A stretch of 64,000 nt of DNA from JAAYUD01 sp963676865 (lineage in GTDB: Bacteria; Bacteroidota; Bacteroidia; Bacteroidales; Bacteroidaceae), in NCBI GenBank assembly GCA_963676865.2, contig CAXXSS010000001.1, positions 682,001 through 746,000 of the forward strand, given 5' to 3'. Of the stretch, positions 6,321 to 15,495 are shown in pieces; within the stretch, counting starts at the first letter, position 1; each line of letters starts with the position of its first letter. Made by a program: the position numbers and the translations under genes. The notes below the pieces were generated by a model that ran no database searches, had not been told where the DNA came from, and saw only the letters and a list, made by a program, of their open reading frames with translations.

Positions 6321-7883
6321 ATGACAACAGAAGATATACTAAAATTAAGAGACCAAGGAGAAGTGAGTACCGTTCAATTCAAAGAACGCCTCATGAACAA
6401 TTATGATATTGGATGCGAACTAGTCGCATTCAGCAACTCTCGTGGAGGGCAATTAATAGTAGGTATTAATGATGTATCTGGAAAGATAAACCCACTATCG
6501 TTTAGTGAAGTCCAAGAAGTTACAAATCTATTGGGCAATATTGCTTCTGAGAATGTCGTCCCTAACATTCTACTAGACATAGATACAGTACCAATAGAAG
6601 AAGGGTCCGTTGTTATAGCCACCATTAAGGAAGGCCTTAACAAGCCTTATCACGACAACAAAGGCATAGTTTGGGTAAAAAACGGTGCGGACAAACGAAA
6701 AGTATTTGATAATACCGAACTGGCAGAGATGATGAGTGATTGTGGTAGTTTTATGCCTGATGAAGCAGCAATAAACCATGCGTCTATTCATGATTTGAAC
6801 GAAAAGACTATCAAAACGTTTCTTTACAACAAATTTGAGACAGTTCTCAAAAAGAAGGGAATGACTGGTGATCTTTTTCTGCAAGCTTCACTTGATGAGG
6901 TGTGCGGAGCCATTGCTCAAGGGCATGACAAAGTGAAACTTCTTCGAAATTTACACTTCATCCTTCCTGATGGGAGACTGACAGTTGCTGCCATTCTACT
7001 CTTTGCAAAATACACGCAACGCTGGTTGCCTGTCATGACTGCCAAGTGCATTAGCTTTGTAGGGAACTTCATTGGCGGAACCCAATTTCGTGATAAAGTG
7101 AATGATACAGATATGGAAGGTAATCTGCTACATCAGTTTGAAACCATTATGAGTTTCTTTACTCGTAATCTTAAAACCATTCAAGTAAAAAAAGAATTCA
7201 ATTCTATAGGTCAGTTGGAAATACCTTATACATGTTTGGTAGAGCTTGTAGTGAATGCATTAGTGCATCGATCTCTAAACTGGAAGGCCCCTATTCGTAT
7301 TTTCATTTTTGATAACAGAGTGGAAATTCACAGTCCGGGAACTCTTCCGAATGGATTGTCAGTTGACGATATCGTGGCAGGTACATCTATGCCACGTAAT
7401 AACTTCTTATTTGCCAATGCTATCTACCTCCTACCCTATACAGGAGCAGGTAGCGGTATCCAGCGTGCGCTGAACGAAGACAACAGACTATCTTTTTCTA
7501 ACAATGAATCTTTGCAGGAATTTATGATTACCATTGCAAGGAATGTCAATTCAAACTCTGACTCTGACACTCTCCCATCGGACTCAGGCACCGACTCTGT
7601 CACCTTCACACATAACTCTAACACTTCCAAGTGCGACTCTGACACTAACTCTGACACTCAGACACAAATTATATTAAATAACAAGCAAAAGGATGTTATA
7701 AACTTCTGTAACGTACCACGTAGTAGTAAAGAAATATTAGAAAGAGTTGGGGTAAGCTATCACAGCAAAAATATTGAGAGATATATAAATACATTGGTAG
7801 ACGTTGGTTATTTGGAAATGACTAATCCAGAGAATCCAAATGCAAGTAACCAGAAGTATCGTAAGAAAATAGAAAAAGAATAA
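6321..7883 (+). CDS. AlbA_2 / ATPase-fold DNA-binding regulator, 520 aa
   Basis: The N-terminus (about residues 5-140) is an AlbA_2 (Schlafen-type) putative DNA-binding domain: VQFKERLMNNYDIGCELVAF, then SRGGQLIVGINDVSGKI, and later KPYHDNKGIVWVKNGADKRK. The middle has the HATPase_c_4 region (IPYTCLVELVVNALVHRS and RIFIFDNRVEIHSPGTLP), as in proteins often labelled RecG-like transcriptional regulators. A Ser/Asp/Thr-rich linker follows at about residues 414-451, and then a winged-helix C-terminus (RSSKEILERVGVSYHSKNIE). It stands alone between the IS module and the convergent hipBST operon. Such proteins occur in mobile and defence regions; the target is unknown. Confidence 0.85.
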   Translation: MTTEDILKLRDQGEVSTVQFKERLMNNYDIGCELVAFSNSRGGQLIVGINDVSGKINPLSFSEVQEVTNLLGNIASENVVPNILLDIDTVPIEEGSVVIATIKEGLNKPYHDNKGIVWVKNGADKRKVFDNTELAEMMSDCGSFMPDEAAINHASIHDLNEKTIKTFLYNKFETVLKKKGMTGDLFLQASLDEVCGAIAQGHDKVKLLRNLHFILPDGRLTVAAILLFAKYTQRWLPVMTAKCISFVGNFIGGTQFRDKVNDTDMEGNLLHQFETIMSFFTRNLKTIQVKKEFNSIGQLEIPYTCLVELVVNALVHRSLNWKAPIRIFIFDNRVEIHSPGTLPNGLSVDDIVAGTSMPRNNFLFANAIYLLPYTGAGSGIQRALNEDNRLSFSNNESLQEFMITIARNVNSNSDSDTLPSDSGTDSVTFTHNSNTSKCDSDTNSDTQTQIILNNKQKDVINFCNVPRSSKEILERVGVSYHSKNIERYINTLVDVGYLEMTNPENPNASNQKYRKKIEKE

Positions 7884-7922
7884 CAGCAAAGTATTCAGCA
7901 TAATACAATGCCTTATTGAGGT

Positions 7923-8864
7923 TTATTCCGTGAAAAAAGAATTAATTCTTTCTCTTAACAGCTTATTATATTTTTCTTTATGCTCATCATCCAGAAATGA
8001 GTGATGAATGGTGTTCTCTAGGGTTGGTAATAGCTTGACGTATTTATTAATAAGACGCTTTATGATGATAGGTTCTATCCGAAGAGATTCTGCAGCTTTG
8101 AAGAAATCTACTTTCTTCAGTTTCTTCTTTCGTCCATTTAGTGTCAGAGCCAGTTCTTCGTCATCTTTAGGATTGATAATGGCTGCATTCAGCAGATCAT
8201 AAGCAGGAGTTAGACGAACAACATTTTCTATTGGTTCATACAATGAAAAGTTTTTCAAATGCATGTCATTGTTTCCTGTGAGCCAAGAGAATAGGACCAC
8301 TTCAAAAAAGTTCGTTACGTCCATCTTAGGAACAGATGAGTATTGAATCACGGCTTTACCTATACGTTCGTAGCTGCTTTTGTACTTATGTTCTGTCTGC
8401 CTCTCAGTAAGCTGGCACATGTCTTCCATTGGCAGTTTCTCTCCTTTTTTTGTTCGATCTATGCGGCGGGTAAGATAACAAAGTGTATTATCAGCCATGC
8501 GCATAAGAGTGTGAGGCACAACGTGTATACGTGCCAATTCGGCCAAATGCATTGTTAGGTCTTCAATTTCGGGCATCATCTTATACAAGGGTGTTTGCGG
8601 TTTACAGATATAACCTCCCCAAAGTCCGACAATGGTCAGTCGTTTGCTTCCCTCACAGTCTTTCAGATGAAGAGACAGCTTTGGCTGAACACCTGTCAAA
8701 GATGTCTGATCCTGTATTACCTGTTTGGCAAGTTCATCGAGCTGTTCTATTGTATAATCTAACGATGGCATGGTGGTTGTTCCAAAAAACTTCTTGGCAC
8801 AAGCCGGATGCATATCCCTTTCGCCTTCGGCAAGAGGGCCATAACAATATAGACACTTACACAT
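7923..8864 (-). CDS. hipT: HipT-type HipA-family Ser/Thr kinase toxin, 313 aa
   Basis: This is the kinase part of HipA. The N-terminus has a small Cys/His cluster (CKCLYCYGPL and HPACAKK). The Gly-rich loop TSLTGVQPK follows (residues 54-62), with Ser55 and Thr57 where E. coli HipT has its autophosphorylated S-x-S. The catalytic loop is GNNDMHLKN (Asp200) and the metal-binding motif is TPAYDLLNA (Asp223). I chose ATG 8864, which overlaps the hipS stop by 8 bases (ATGTGTAA), over the upstream ATG 8897. Family members phosphorylate aminoacyl-tRNA synthetases and stop growth; this target is not known. It is encoded third in the operon after hipB and hipS. Confidence 0.88.
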   Translation of the reverse strand: MCKCLYCYGPLAEGERDMHPACAKKFFGTTTMPSLDYTIEQLDELAKQVIQDQTSLTGVQPKLSLHLKDCEGSKRLTIVGLWGGYICKPQTPLYKMMPEIEDLTMHLAELARIHVVPHTLMRMADNTLCYLTRRIDRTKKGEKLPMEDMCQLTERQTEHKYKSSYERIGKAVIQYSSVPKMDVTNFFEVVLFSWLTGNNDMHLKNFSLYEPIENVVRLTPAYDLLNAAIINPKDDEELALTLNGRKKKLKKVDFFKAAESLRIEPIIIKRLINKYVKLLPTLENTIHHSFLDDEHKEKYNKLLRERINSFFTE

Positions 8865-9195
8865 GGCCTTCCTCCTTTTCTTCAATTGGTACAACACTTA
8901 CGGCTCCGATGCAGTCTTTGCAACAGAGAAGCAGAAGAGACATTCGGTCAAGTATACTGATGTCCGTATTGCGCAATGCAACGTCCAACAACCATCCTTC
9001 AGGAATCAAACCATCGAAGAAAGGAAATAGCACAGAACTCTTGAATGTATCGGCCTGTAAAGGTAGAGTAAGGCTTACGCTCTTTGCACCTACAGAGGCA
9101 AGGTACTCAGGCTGATAGCAGAACTCATATCCGTCATCACCTTCCGTTAGGATTCCAGCTAATTGATCTTTATATAATATCTTTGCTTGTCTCAT
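8857..9195 (-). CDS. hipS: HipS-like antitoxin (HipA N-terminal subdomain), 112 aa
   Basis: This short protein corresponds to the N-terminal subdomain missing from HipT: VSLTLPLQADTFKSSVLFPF, then FDGLIPEGWLL and a conserved C-terminal region. In the tripartite HipBST system this piece is a separate protein that acts as the true antitoxin. In E. coli a Trp (W65) of HipS enters the HipT active site, and the Trp in LIPEGWLL (residue 68) is a candidate equivalent. The gene starts 4 bases after hipB and overlaps hipT by 8 bases, so the three are translationally coupled. The arrangement is a normal split, not a frameshifted hipA. Confidence 0.82.
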   Translation of the reverse strand: MRQAKILYKDQLAGILTEGDDGYEFCYQPEYLASVGAKSVSLTLPLQADTFKSSVLFPFFDGLIPEGWLLDVALRNTDISILDRMSLLLLCCKDCIGAVSVVPIEEKEEGHV

Positions 9196-9199
9196 ACGT

Positions 9200-9406
9200 T
9201 CACTTAGATTTCACTTTTGGTATTGCAATCATTTCGTAGTTGAAGAAATCCAATAGTTGATTAACTTTATCTAGACGCAGCGATTCTTTGCCTTGTTCAA
9301 GATCACGGACAAAGCGCAAACCTACACCAGACTTCAAAGAAAGGTCTTCTTGTGTCATATCATACTGCTTTCGCAACGCCTTGACTGTAGCAGATAGATT
9401 ATTCAT
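9200..9406 (-). CDS. hipB: HipB-like XRE-family DNA-binding protein, 68 aa
   Basis: A compact helix-turn-helix (HTH_3/XRE) protein: ALRKQYDMTQEDLSLKSGVG followed by LRFVRDLEQGKESLRLDKV. It is first in the hipB-hipS-hipT operon and most likely represses it. In HipBST systems HipB mainly supplies DNA binding and enhances neutralisation by HipS. It has no long C-terminal extension. Upstream, the motif AAGGGTATAATTT occurs twice (9470-9482 and 9511-9523), with a related inverted ATACCATTTCGGGTA near the start codon. These are reasonable operator candidates. Confidence 0.85.
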   Translation of the reverse strand: MNNLSATVKALRKQYDMTQEDLSLKSGVGLRFVRDLEQGKESLRLDKVNQLLDFFNYEMIAIPKVKSK

Positions 9407-9416
9407 ATTAATTTTA

Positions 9417-9523
9417 TTTTATACCATTTCGGGTACAAATCTACACAAAATAGTTGAATATATATCAGAAAGGGTATAATTTATTTAGTTTCATATTAAA
9501 ACACACCCGTAAGGGTATAATTT
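9417..9523 (-). promoter_or_regulatory. Candidate hipBST operator/promoter region
   Basis: Two direct copies of AAGGGTATAATTT (9470-9482 and 9511-9523) lie 41 bp apart. A looser inverted relative, ATACCATTTCGGGTA (9421-9435), lies next to the hipB start. Repeated motifs before a HipB-type gene are typical of autoregulation. Assignment rests on position and repetition only. Confidence 0.45.
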
Positions 9524-9629
9524 GCGAAAAAGGATTAATCAGATGGTGGTGTAAGCATAACGATTAGTTACGAGCGTAAAGTTCGAGAGATACCTTGAGA
9601 ATGTGCAAAACTCATTCTCAAATAAATCA

Positions 9630-9668
9630 ACCCACGTTGCAATTCCTGTAACGTGGGTCTTTTTATTT
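9630..9668 (+). terminator. Intrinsic terminator, + strand orientation
   Basis: A 9-bp perfect stem ACCCACGTT/AACGTGGGT (9630-9638 and 9650-9658) is followed by CTTTTTATTT on the + strand. A second stem TTGAGAATG/CATTCTCAA lies just before it (9595-9621). No + strand gene ends here. It may end a short divergent transcript, or serve the GH31 gene from the other side. Confidence 0.6.
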
Positions 9669-9675
9669 ATAGATA

Positions 9676-12600
9676 TCATTCACCCGAAGCTGTGATATAA
9701 TTCAGATATTTATCTACCAATATTATATTTGCAGGTTTCAAGTTGACTTTCAGATGATGTTTCGCCTTAAATCTGATGACACACAAATCGAGATCGCCAC
9801 TAAGCGTTTCTTTATCTCCGATATTGACGAATGTAGGATAGAGCACTTTCTCGCCCGTTTTATGAAGACGATCGTAAGTCAGATTCTCCATTTCTTTAGC
9901 ATGGATCGGTTGCGTACCCATATACTCAAGGTCGTTTTGATCGTATGGCAGGGCAAAGCTAAAGGCATTGAGCGCTTTCAGGTTTGTGCCCTTCACCGTT
10001 ATGCTTATAATGTCGTCTTTGACATATTCTTTTGCAACCGAGTCGACTAAAACGATGTTGCCGGAGAGCTTCTGCAAAGAATCGCATTCTTCTTTTATTC
10101 CCCCTTCGAGCGCAGTAGCGACATTGGAAATATCGTAAGCGTCGATCAACCCGTTTTTGTTGATGTCGCCATTGCTTATATATCCGTCGAAATCGGGATC
10201 GCCCTTACGCAATCCGGTATAGTTGGTATACGAAACGAGGTCGTTGTTGTCTATCTTGCCATCATTGTTTATATCGCCGGGAATATAACTTGCGGTATGC
10301 GGCATTTTGAATACATAGAGCTCGCGACCGGAGCCATAACTCCCTACCCCTTCGGTGACGCATATTTTGATATAACGAGCCTTGGGATGATCGGTGAAAG
10401 AGAATACTTTGGTGTCGCCATTTCGTTTCCAATCGAATGGCTCCGCTTTGGTCCATTCCTTTTTGTCGAGACTATAGGATACCGTGCCCTTCAGGATGGT
10501 TCCGTTTCCTCCGTCCTTGCGTGGTAAATATTCGAATCGGTCGAGCACGTCGATGCTTCGAAGGTCGATCGTCAGGTTGTAAGGAAGAGCGTTTTCGTGA
10601 TATTTGGTATGCCAGATGTCGCCGGTGTCGGAGAAATCGAACAAATGATAGAGTTCGAATCCTTCTTGACTTGGAGCCGAGGCATCACCGTGAATGTTTT
10701 GAATGGCGAACTCGAGCGGATCGGATTTGGTCGTCGCCTTCGTTTCTGCCCAAGCGGATACGCCGCTTTTGTTCACTGCTCGCAACTTGAATGCGTAGGT
10801 TGTTTGAGTAGTGAGTCCGTCGAACAGCATACAGGTATCTTTAATGTTGGTATAAATATTGCCGTTGTAGCTGATTTCGTAATAATCGGCACCCGCAACT
10901 TTCCTCCACGAGGGAGTCAGTGCATAAGCCTGTCGGTGTGGCTCCGTCACCTGCAATCGTGTGGGAGCTGTCAGTTTGCCGGTGGATAGCAAAGACGAGC
11001 TTTTCGGTGAAAACTGATACCCTTTTATAGTAAGAGTAATGGCTGCGGAAGTAATATCAGAAGGAGCCAACTTCACGTACAACAGAGGATTTTTGGTGAT
11101 GACGGTCTTTGCCAATGCACTTCCCTTGGTAGCAAAAGTCTCGAAACGAGGCGAGGCATCATAGAAACAAACATTCTGTCCGCCAGAAAGACTATTCATC
11201 GACTTCACTTCTTTCAGCAAGATGGTTTTGTTGCCTATTTTAGTCTGTACCGATTGGGGCTTAGCCGTAACATTTATTCTGAATTCCGTCGCCTTAACCT
11301 TTACGAAACCATCGAAAGTCCCCTTAGTAGGATGTACGGTAATGGTTGCTACACGGCCTGCCACATTCGATTCGATAAGAGTCGTCGTGCTCTTGCCCGA
11401 TTGATAAGCTTCGGTAGTGCCATCATCCTGATATTCGGTAAAAGCACTTTTACCCTCGGGATATATTTCGTATATGCGCCGTTTCCGATCGATTTGGGAA
11501 ACATTGTTATTGGGGTTCGCCATCGGGATAATGGCCCCAGCCTTAACAAAGACAGGAAGTTTCCACAAGGGAGCGTCGAAGCTGTTGATGATACGATTGC
11601 CCTTGTATTTCTCTCCCGTGAAATAATCGATCCAATTGCCCGAGGGCAGATAGATACCGTTGCGAATGTCGTTGCCTTGCGCGTCGCACTTGGTTTGCTG
11701 ATAAATGGGAGCAATCAAGAAAGAGGGGCCGTACATAAACTGATATTGCGTAGCAGTGCCGCACGTATAATCGTTGGGCGCCTCCAAAAGCATGGCACGC
11801 ATGAGGGGCATACCGTCCGTCGCTTCTTTGGCAACGCTGTATGTATAGGGTATCAGTTGTGACTTGAGCTTGAGATACCACCTATTAATCGAAGTGGCGG
11901 GTTCGCCCAAGGCCTGCGGATATTTCTCGTTGGCTCCCCAGCCGTCCATATTGAGCTGCATGGGAGTAAATGTTTTCCATTGGAAATCTCGAACATTGAC
12001 GAGTAAGTTTCGACCGCCAAAGATGCCGTCCATGTCCGAAGTAATGTTGGGCATGCCCGATAGCCCGGCACCGATATAAGTAGGAATATGAAAACGAATA
12101 TATTCCCATTCACCGCCAGTCTGGTCTCCCGTCCATACCCCTGCATATCGTTGCGTCCCCGCCCATCCGTCGAGTGTGATAATAAACGGACGTGCATTGT
12201 TTCCATAACCGGGCATAATATGAGCAACATCGCAAACGCCGTTCAATCCGAAAGAGTACCCCTCGCCTACCCATGCCACATCGGTCTTGAGCACCCTGAC
12301 ACCGGCATCACGCACTTCTTTCACGATATCTCTTTGCAACAAGGCGCTCACTCCATCTTTCGGATGCAAGTCCGATTGTGTCCACAGTCCTATCTGCACA
12401 CCGTTTTGGCGGGCGTAATCGCCAAATGCCTTGAGATTTTCAATATTCCCGTTGAGCGTATTTGTTTGACCATATCCGGCACCATATCCATCATTGGGAA
12501 GAATCCATCCCAATGGCATATCGTATTTCTTATATCGGTCGATCACGGCTCTGGCAGAAAAGAGATAATTCTTCTTCTCGCCATTGAGCGATTCTTTGAT

Positions 12601-13536
12601 TCCGCCATTATCCTTCTGACTCTCCTTGTAGCACTTGCCGTCTTCGAACAAGATGCCTTCCTTGCTCTCTTTCCAATAATCCCGATTGTAAGCATTGAGA
12701 TGCCCTTCGTAAAAAGCGAACTCGGGCAGCAGCACAGGCTTACCGGTGAGCTGGTAGTAATCGTTCAAGATAGATACGGGACTATTGTCTATCATTATAA
12801 AAGCGTCCAGATAGGACGTATCGTGCATGATTTTGACTTTGCCCTTTTCGGAAGCGCCGAAATCGTATTTGCCCTTCTTGAAAGTATGGCACAAGATGCC
12901 ATATCCGCGGGTAGACCAAAAGAATGGCGCGGGAGAAGCCACACCTCCGTCGGTCCAGCTGTTTTGATTTTCAACGGCAATGACTTTTCCTTTATGAGAG
13001 AAACGTCCGTTTTGCACTCCTCCACCATAGAAATATTCGTTCGGATTCTCTTTGAGTGTCATAGTCACCCGCTCTTTCTCAAAAGAAATGGGTGCTGCCT
13101 GTTCCAGAACAACAGCAGACGTTTTGCGATCGGTTATCTTCATATAAAGCGATTCCTTGTTAATGGCTACAAGCACCCGCGCCGTTTCAATATAAACATT
13201 TTCATTATCGTTGCGAACCGATAAACCGGAAACATCTCTTCGCGGGTTATCGGTCAATATCCGAGCATAAGGTTTGGCTTCAGGCTCTCGCATGGCACCA
13301 CCGGCATTGTCTTGAAACACACGGAATATATTATCGCCATAAAAGTCGAGAGTGATGAATCGATTGTCTGAAAATGCAACCTCTACGGTTGTCGGATTCG
13401 TCTTGCGACAACTGACGATTCTGTTGTCTGCCAACACCTTTACTTCGTTGCCGATCTGTTTTGTTACTATTTTCGATTCCACAGATAGTGATAATAGAAA
13501 CAGAATGGAAAACAATGTGATTGCGAACTTTCTCAT
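9676..13536 (-). CDS. Multimodular GH31 glycoside hydrolase with FN3, CBM32, dockerin and cohesin-like domains, 1286 aa
   Basis: A Sec signal (about residues 1-21) precedes a galactose-mutarotase-like N-domain. The GH31 barrel spans about 260-590. The nucleophile is Asp419 in VLKTDVAW and the acid/base is Asp471 in WTGDQTG. After the C-domains come an FN3 module (about 857-937), an F5/8-type CBM32 (about 945-1080), a type I dockerin with two Ca-loop repeats (DINNDGKIDNNDL, DINKNGLIDAYD; about 1087-1145) and a cohesin-like domain to the end. GH31 acts on alpha-glycosides. The FN3/CBM32/dockerin tail recalls GH31 alpha-N-acetylgalactosaminidases, but alpha-glucosidase or alpha-galactosidase activity is also possible. 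It is the last gene of an operon with GH109 and GH35, beginning 2 bases after GH35. Confidence 0.88.
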   Translation of the reverse strand: MRKFAITLFSILFLLSLSVESKIVTKQIGNEVKVLADNRIVSCRKTNPTTVEVAFSDNRFITLDFYGDNIFRVFQDNAGGAMREPEAKPYARILTDNPRRDVSGLSVRNDNENVYIETARVLVAINKESLYMKITDRKTSAVVLEQAAPISFEKERVTMTLKENPNEYFYGGGVQNGRFSHKGKVIAVENQNSWTDGGVASPAPFFWSTRGYGILCHTFKKGKYDFGASEKGKVKIMHDTSYLDAFIMIDNSPVSILNDYYQLTGKPVLLPEFAFYEGHLNAYNRDYWKESKEGILFEDGKCYKESQKDNGGIKESLNGEKKNYLFSARAVIDRYKKYDMPLGWILPNDGYGAGYGQTNTLNGNIENLKAFGDYARQNGVQIGLWTQSDLHPKDGVSALLQRDIVKEVRDAGVRVLKTDVAWVGEGYSFGLNGVCDVAHIMPGYGNNARPFIITLDGWAGTQRYAGVWTGDQTGGEWEYIRFHIPTYIGAGLSGMPNITSDMDGIFGGRNLLVNVRDFQWKTFTPMQLNMDGWGANEKYPQALGEPATSINRWYLKLKSQLIPYTYSVAKEATDGMPLMRAMLLEAPNDYTCGTATQYQFMYGPSFLIAPIYQQTKCDAQGNDIRNGIYLPSGNWIDYFTGEKYKGNRIINSFDAPLWKLPVFVKAGAIIPMANPNNNVSQIDRKRRIYEIYPEGKSAFTEYQDDGTTEAYQSGKSTTTLIESNVAGRVATITVHPTKGTFDGFVKVKATEFRINVTAKPQSVQTKIGNKTILLKEVKSMNSLSGGQNVCFYDASPRFETFATKGSALAKTVITKNPLLYVKLAPSDITSAAITLTIKGYQFSPKSSSLLSTGKLTAPTRLQVTEPHRQAYALTPSWRKVAGADYYEISYNGNIYTNIKDTCMLFDGLTTQTTYAFKLRAVNKSGVSAWAETKATTKSDPLEFAIQNIHGDASAPSQEGFELYHLFDFSDTGDIWHTKYHENALPYNLTIDLRSIDVLDRFEYLPRKDGGNGTILKGTVSYSLDKKEWTKAEPFDWKRNGDTKVFSFTDHPKARYIKICVTEGVGSYGSGRELYVFKMPHTASYIPGDINNDGKIDNNDLVSYTNYTGLRKGDPDFDGYISNGDINKNGLIDAYDISNVATALEGGIKEECDSLQKLSGNIVLVDSVAKEYVKDDIISITVKGTNLKALNAFSFALPYDQNDLEYMGTQPIHAKEMENLTYDRLHKTGEKVLYPTFVNIGDKETLSGDLDLCVIRFKAKHHLKVNLKPANIILVDKYLNYITASGE

Positions 13537-13538
13537 AT

Positions 13539-15467
13539 TTATTTATTCAATTTATCTAGTATGGGAGTTTTTATACCTGATACATACGTTTGCCTTTTAT
13601 CGTTTTGTTGCTCGAAAATAACGATTCTATTCCAACCTTTCTTCAAAAAACATCCCGGCACATACAATGTTTGTTGCGGTCCAACTTTCCAGTAGCGTCC
13701 CAAATTAATGCCGTTTACAAATACGATTCCTTTTCCCAAATCTTTCATATCGAGAAAAGTATCTCCTATTTGCTTTATCTCGAACGTCCCGCCATATAGT
13801 GTCGGTTGTCCCGCCGTATAACTGTTATCCAATTTCTTTAAGCTCGGTTCTTCGCTCATCGGTAATCCGAACATCTGCCAACCACCCGTTATATCCACTC
13901 CTCCGATACGGACAGGTTTCGTAATACCTTTCAGATTGTCAATAATACGCGCTCCGTAATTAATACGTCCCAGATTTTCCACCAATATATCGAGAGTTCC
14001 TCCTAAAGGTATGTTTATTTTGATGCTGTCCTTATCCGTCAGCCTGTCCAATTCTCCAGCTTTTCGCCCATTCACATAGACCAGTCCATAATCGGCAATA
14101 CCATTCACTTTCATCATTCCGCTCACCGATTGGTTAAAACGACGACGATACAGCACATAACCATAACCTTGATTCAAGTCTTCGAAACTCAAAGGCATAT
14201 CATTTTCCACAGCCCTCATCGTTTTTACCATATTGAACAAATTTACCGTTTTATTCAATCGTATATAAGGGACGGATATTACAGGAATCCGTTCTGGTAC
14301 AGTAGGAACCGGACTTTTTATATTACGCATCATCAATGCACGCAATGCCTCATATTTCGGAGTATTCCACCCCGCTTCACTGATCGGAGCATCGTAATCG
14401 TAACTTGTCAAATCCGGTTGAATATTTGTACCATTACTATAATTGGCACCCGATGTAAAACCGAAATTCGTTCCCCCGTGAATCATATAGATATTGAAAC
14501 TTATTCCTCCTTTCAGATATTTATCAATCTGTTTCACTGCGTCTTCCGTTTTTACTCGTTGGAAAGGTTCCGCCCAATGATCGAGCCATCCGGGATAATA
14601 TTCACCTATCATATAAGGGCCTTTTCCACCATGATATTTATCGACGACTTTTCTGAGATTTTCTATATTATCTTCTCCATTGGCGGTAGGAAGAGTTCCC
14701 TCAATATGCCCTCCTTCAAAAAGCCAGCTTCCATCGGAAGTAAACATCGGTATGTCAAAACCAGCATCCAAAAGTTCTTTTCGAATTGCAGCACTATATT
14801 TTTTGTGAACTTCCAATGGAATATCGGGACGCTGAGCTACATACGAACCAAATTCGTTTTCTGCTTGTACCATAATGACCGATCCACCATGCGTCACCTG
14901 CAAGTCACGCACTTGAGTTGCCAACTGGTTGATATATACCCGACACGAATCCAAGAAAGGACGGTTATAAGTACGAATGAACAATCCTTTCGATTTTTGA
15001 AGCCACCATGGATAACCGCCGAACTCCCATTCGGCGCAAGCATAAGGACCAGGTCTAAGAATTACCATCATTCCTTCCTGAGCCGCCGTTTTAATAAATC
15101 CACGAATATTATGATTCCCCGTTTTCCAATCCCATACGCCTGGAGCCTTTTCATGGTAATTCCAAAACACATATGTGGTGACGGTATTAAGTCCCATCGC
15201 TTTCATCATTCGTAATCGATGGCGCCAATAAGGAGCCGGTACACGGGCAAAATGCATTTCACCCGAATGTATTTGGATCACCTTACCATCATACATGAAA
15301 TTCCCGTGCAATATCGCAAATGTATGATTCACTTTGTGTGGTTCAAAAATTTTGGAAGGTGCATTTATTCTCTTCACATACCTCAAGTCATTTGTGTAAG
15401 AAGCTGCCGTTATTTTTATAATCAGTATGCTCAATACGAGTAAAGCGATTGAAAATTGTTTTTTCAT
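13539..15467 (-). CDS. GH35 beta-galactosidase, 642 aa
   Basis: An exported enzyme (signal to about residue 22) with the GH35 barrel at about 50-370. GH35 hallmarks are PAPYWRHRLRMMKAMGLNTV, LRPGPYACAEWEFGGYPWW, the acid/base Glu205 in QAENEFGSY and the nucleophile Glu289 in MIGEYYPGWLD. C-terminal beta-sandwich domains follow, ending FVNGINLGRYW and GPQQTLYVPG. It removes terminal beta-linked galactose from glycans, acting in the periplasm or at the surface. It sits between GH109 (28 bases upstream) and GH31 (2 bases downstream), so all three are co-transcribed. This pairing suits O-glycan cores capped by galactose. Confidence 0.94.
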   Translation of the reverse strand: MKKQFSIALLVLSILIIKITAASYTNDLRYVKRINAPSKIFEPHKVNHTFAILHGNFMYDGKVIQIHSGEMHFARVPAPYWRHRLRMMKAMGLNTVTTYVFWNYHEKAPGVWDWKTGNHNIRGFIKTAAQEGMMVILRPGPYACAEWEFGGYPWWLQKSKGLFIRTYNRPFLDSCRVYINQLATQVRDLQVTHGGSVIMVQAENEFGSYVAQRPDIPLEVHKKYSAAIRKELLDAGFDIPMFTSDGSWLFEGGHIEGTLPTANGEDNIENLRKVVDKYHGGKGPYMIGEYYPGWLDHWAEPFQRVKTEDAVKQIDKYLKGGISFNIYMIHGGTNFGFTSGANYSNGTNIQPDLTSYDYDAPISEAGWNTPKYEALRALMMRNIKSPVPTVPERIPVISVPYIRLNKTVNLFNMVKTMRAVENDMPLSFEDLNQGYGYVLYRRRFNQSVSGMMKVNGIADYGLVYVNGRKAGELDRLTDKDSIKINIPLGGTLDILVENLGRINYGARIIDNLKGITKPVRIGGVDITGGWQMFGLPMSEEPSLKKLDNSYTAGQPTLYGGTFEIKQIGDTFLDMKDLGKGIVFVNGINLGRYWKVGPQQTLYVPGCFLKKGWNRIVIFEQQNDKRQTYVSGIKTPILDKLNK

Positions 15468-15495
15468 ACGTAAATCCTATCTGCTGAATAATTAA

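Noticed and set aside
7923..9195. hipA broken into two pieces by frameshift
   Set aside because: The 8-base start/stop overlap, intact motifs in each part and the known HipBST layout point to a natural three-gene system.
12088..13224. Long + strand ORF of 378 codons
   Set aside because: It lies entirely opposite the GH31 gene, has no domain signal and an odd composition; a shadow frame of that gene.
14130..15215. Long + strand ORF of 361 codons
   Set aside because: It is antisense to the GH35 gene, whose motifs and catalytic residues are clear.
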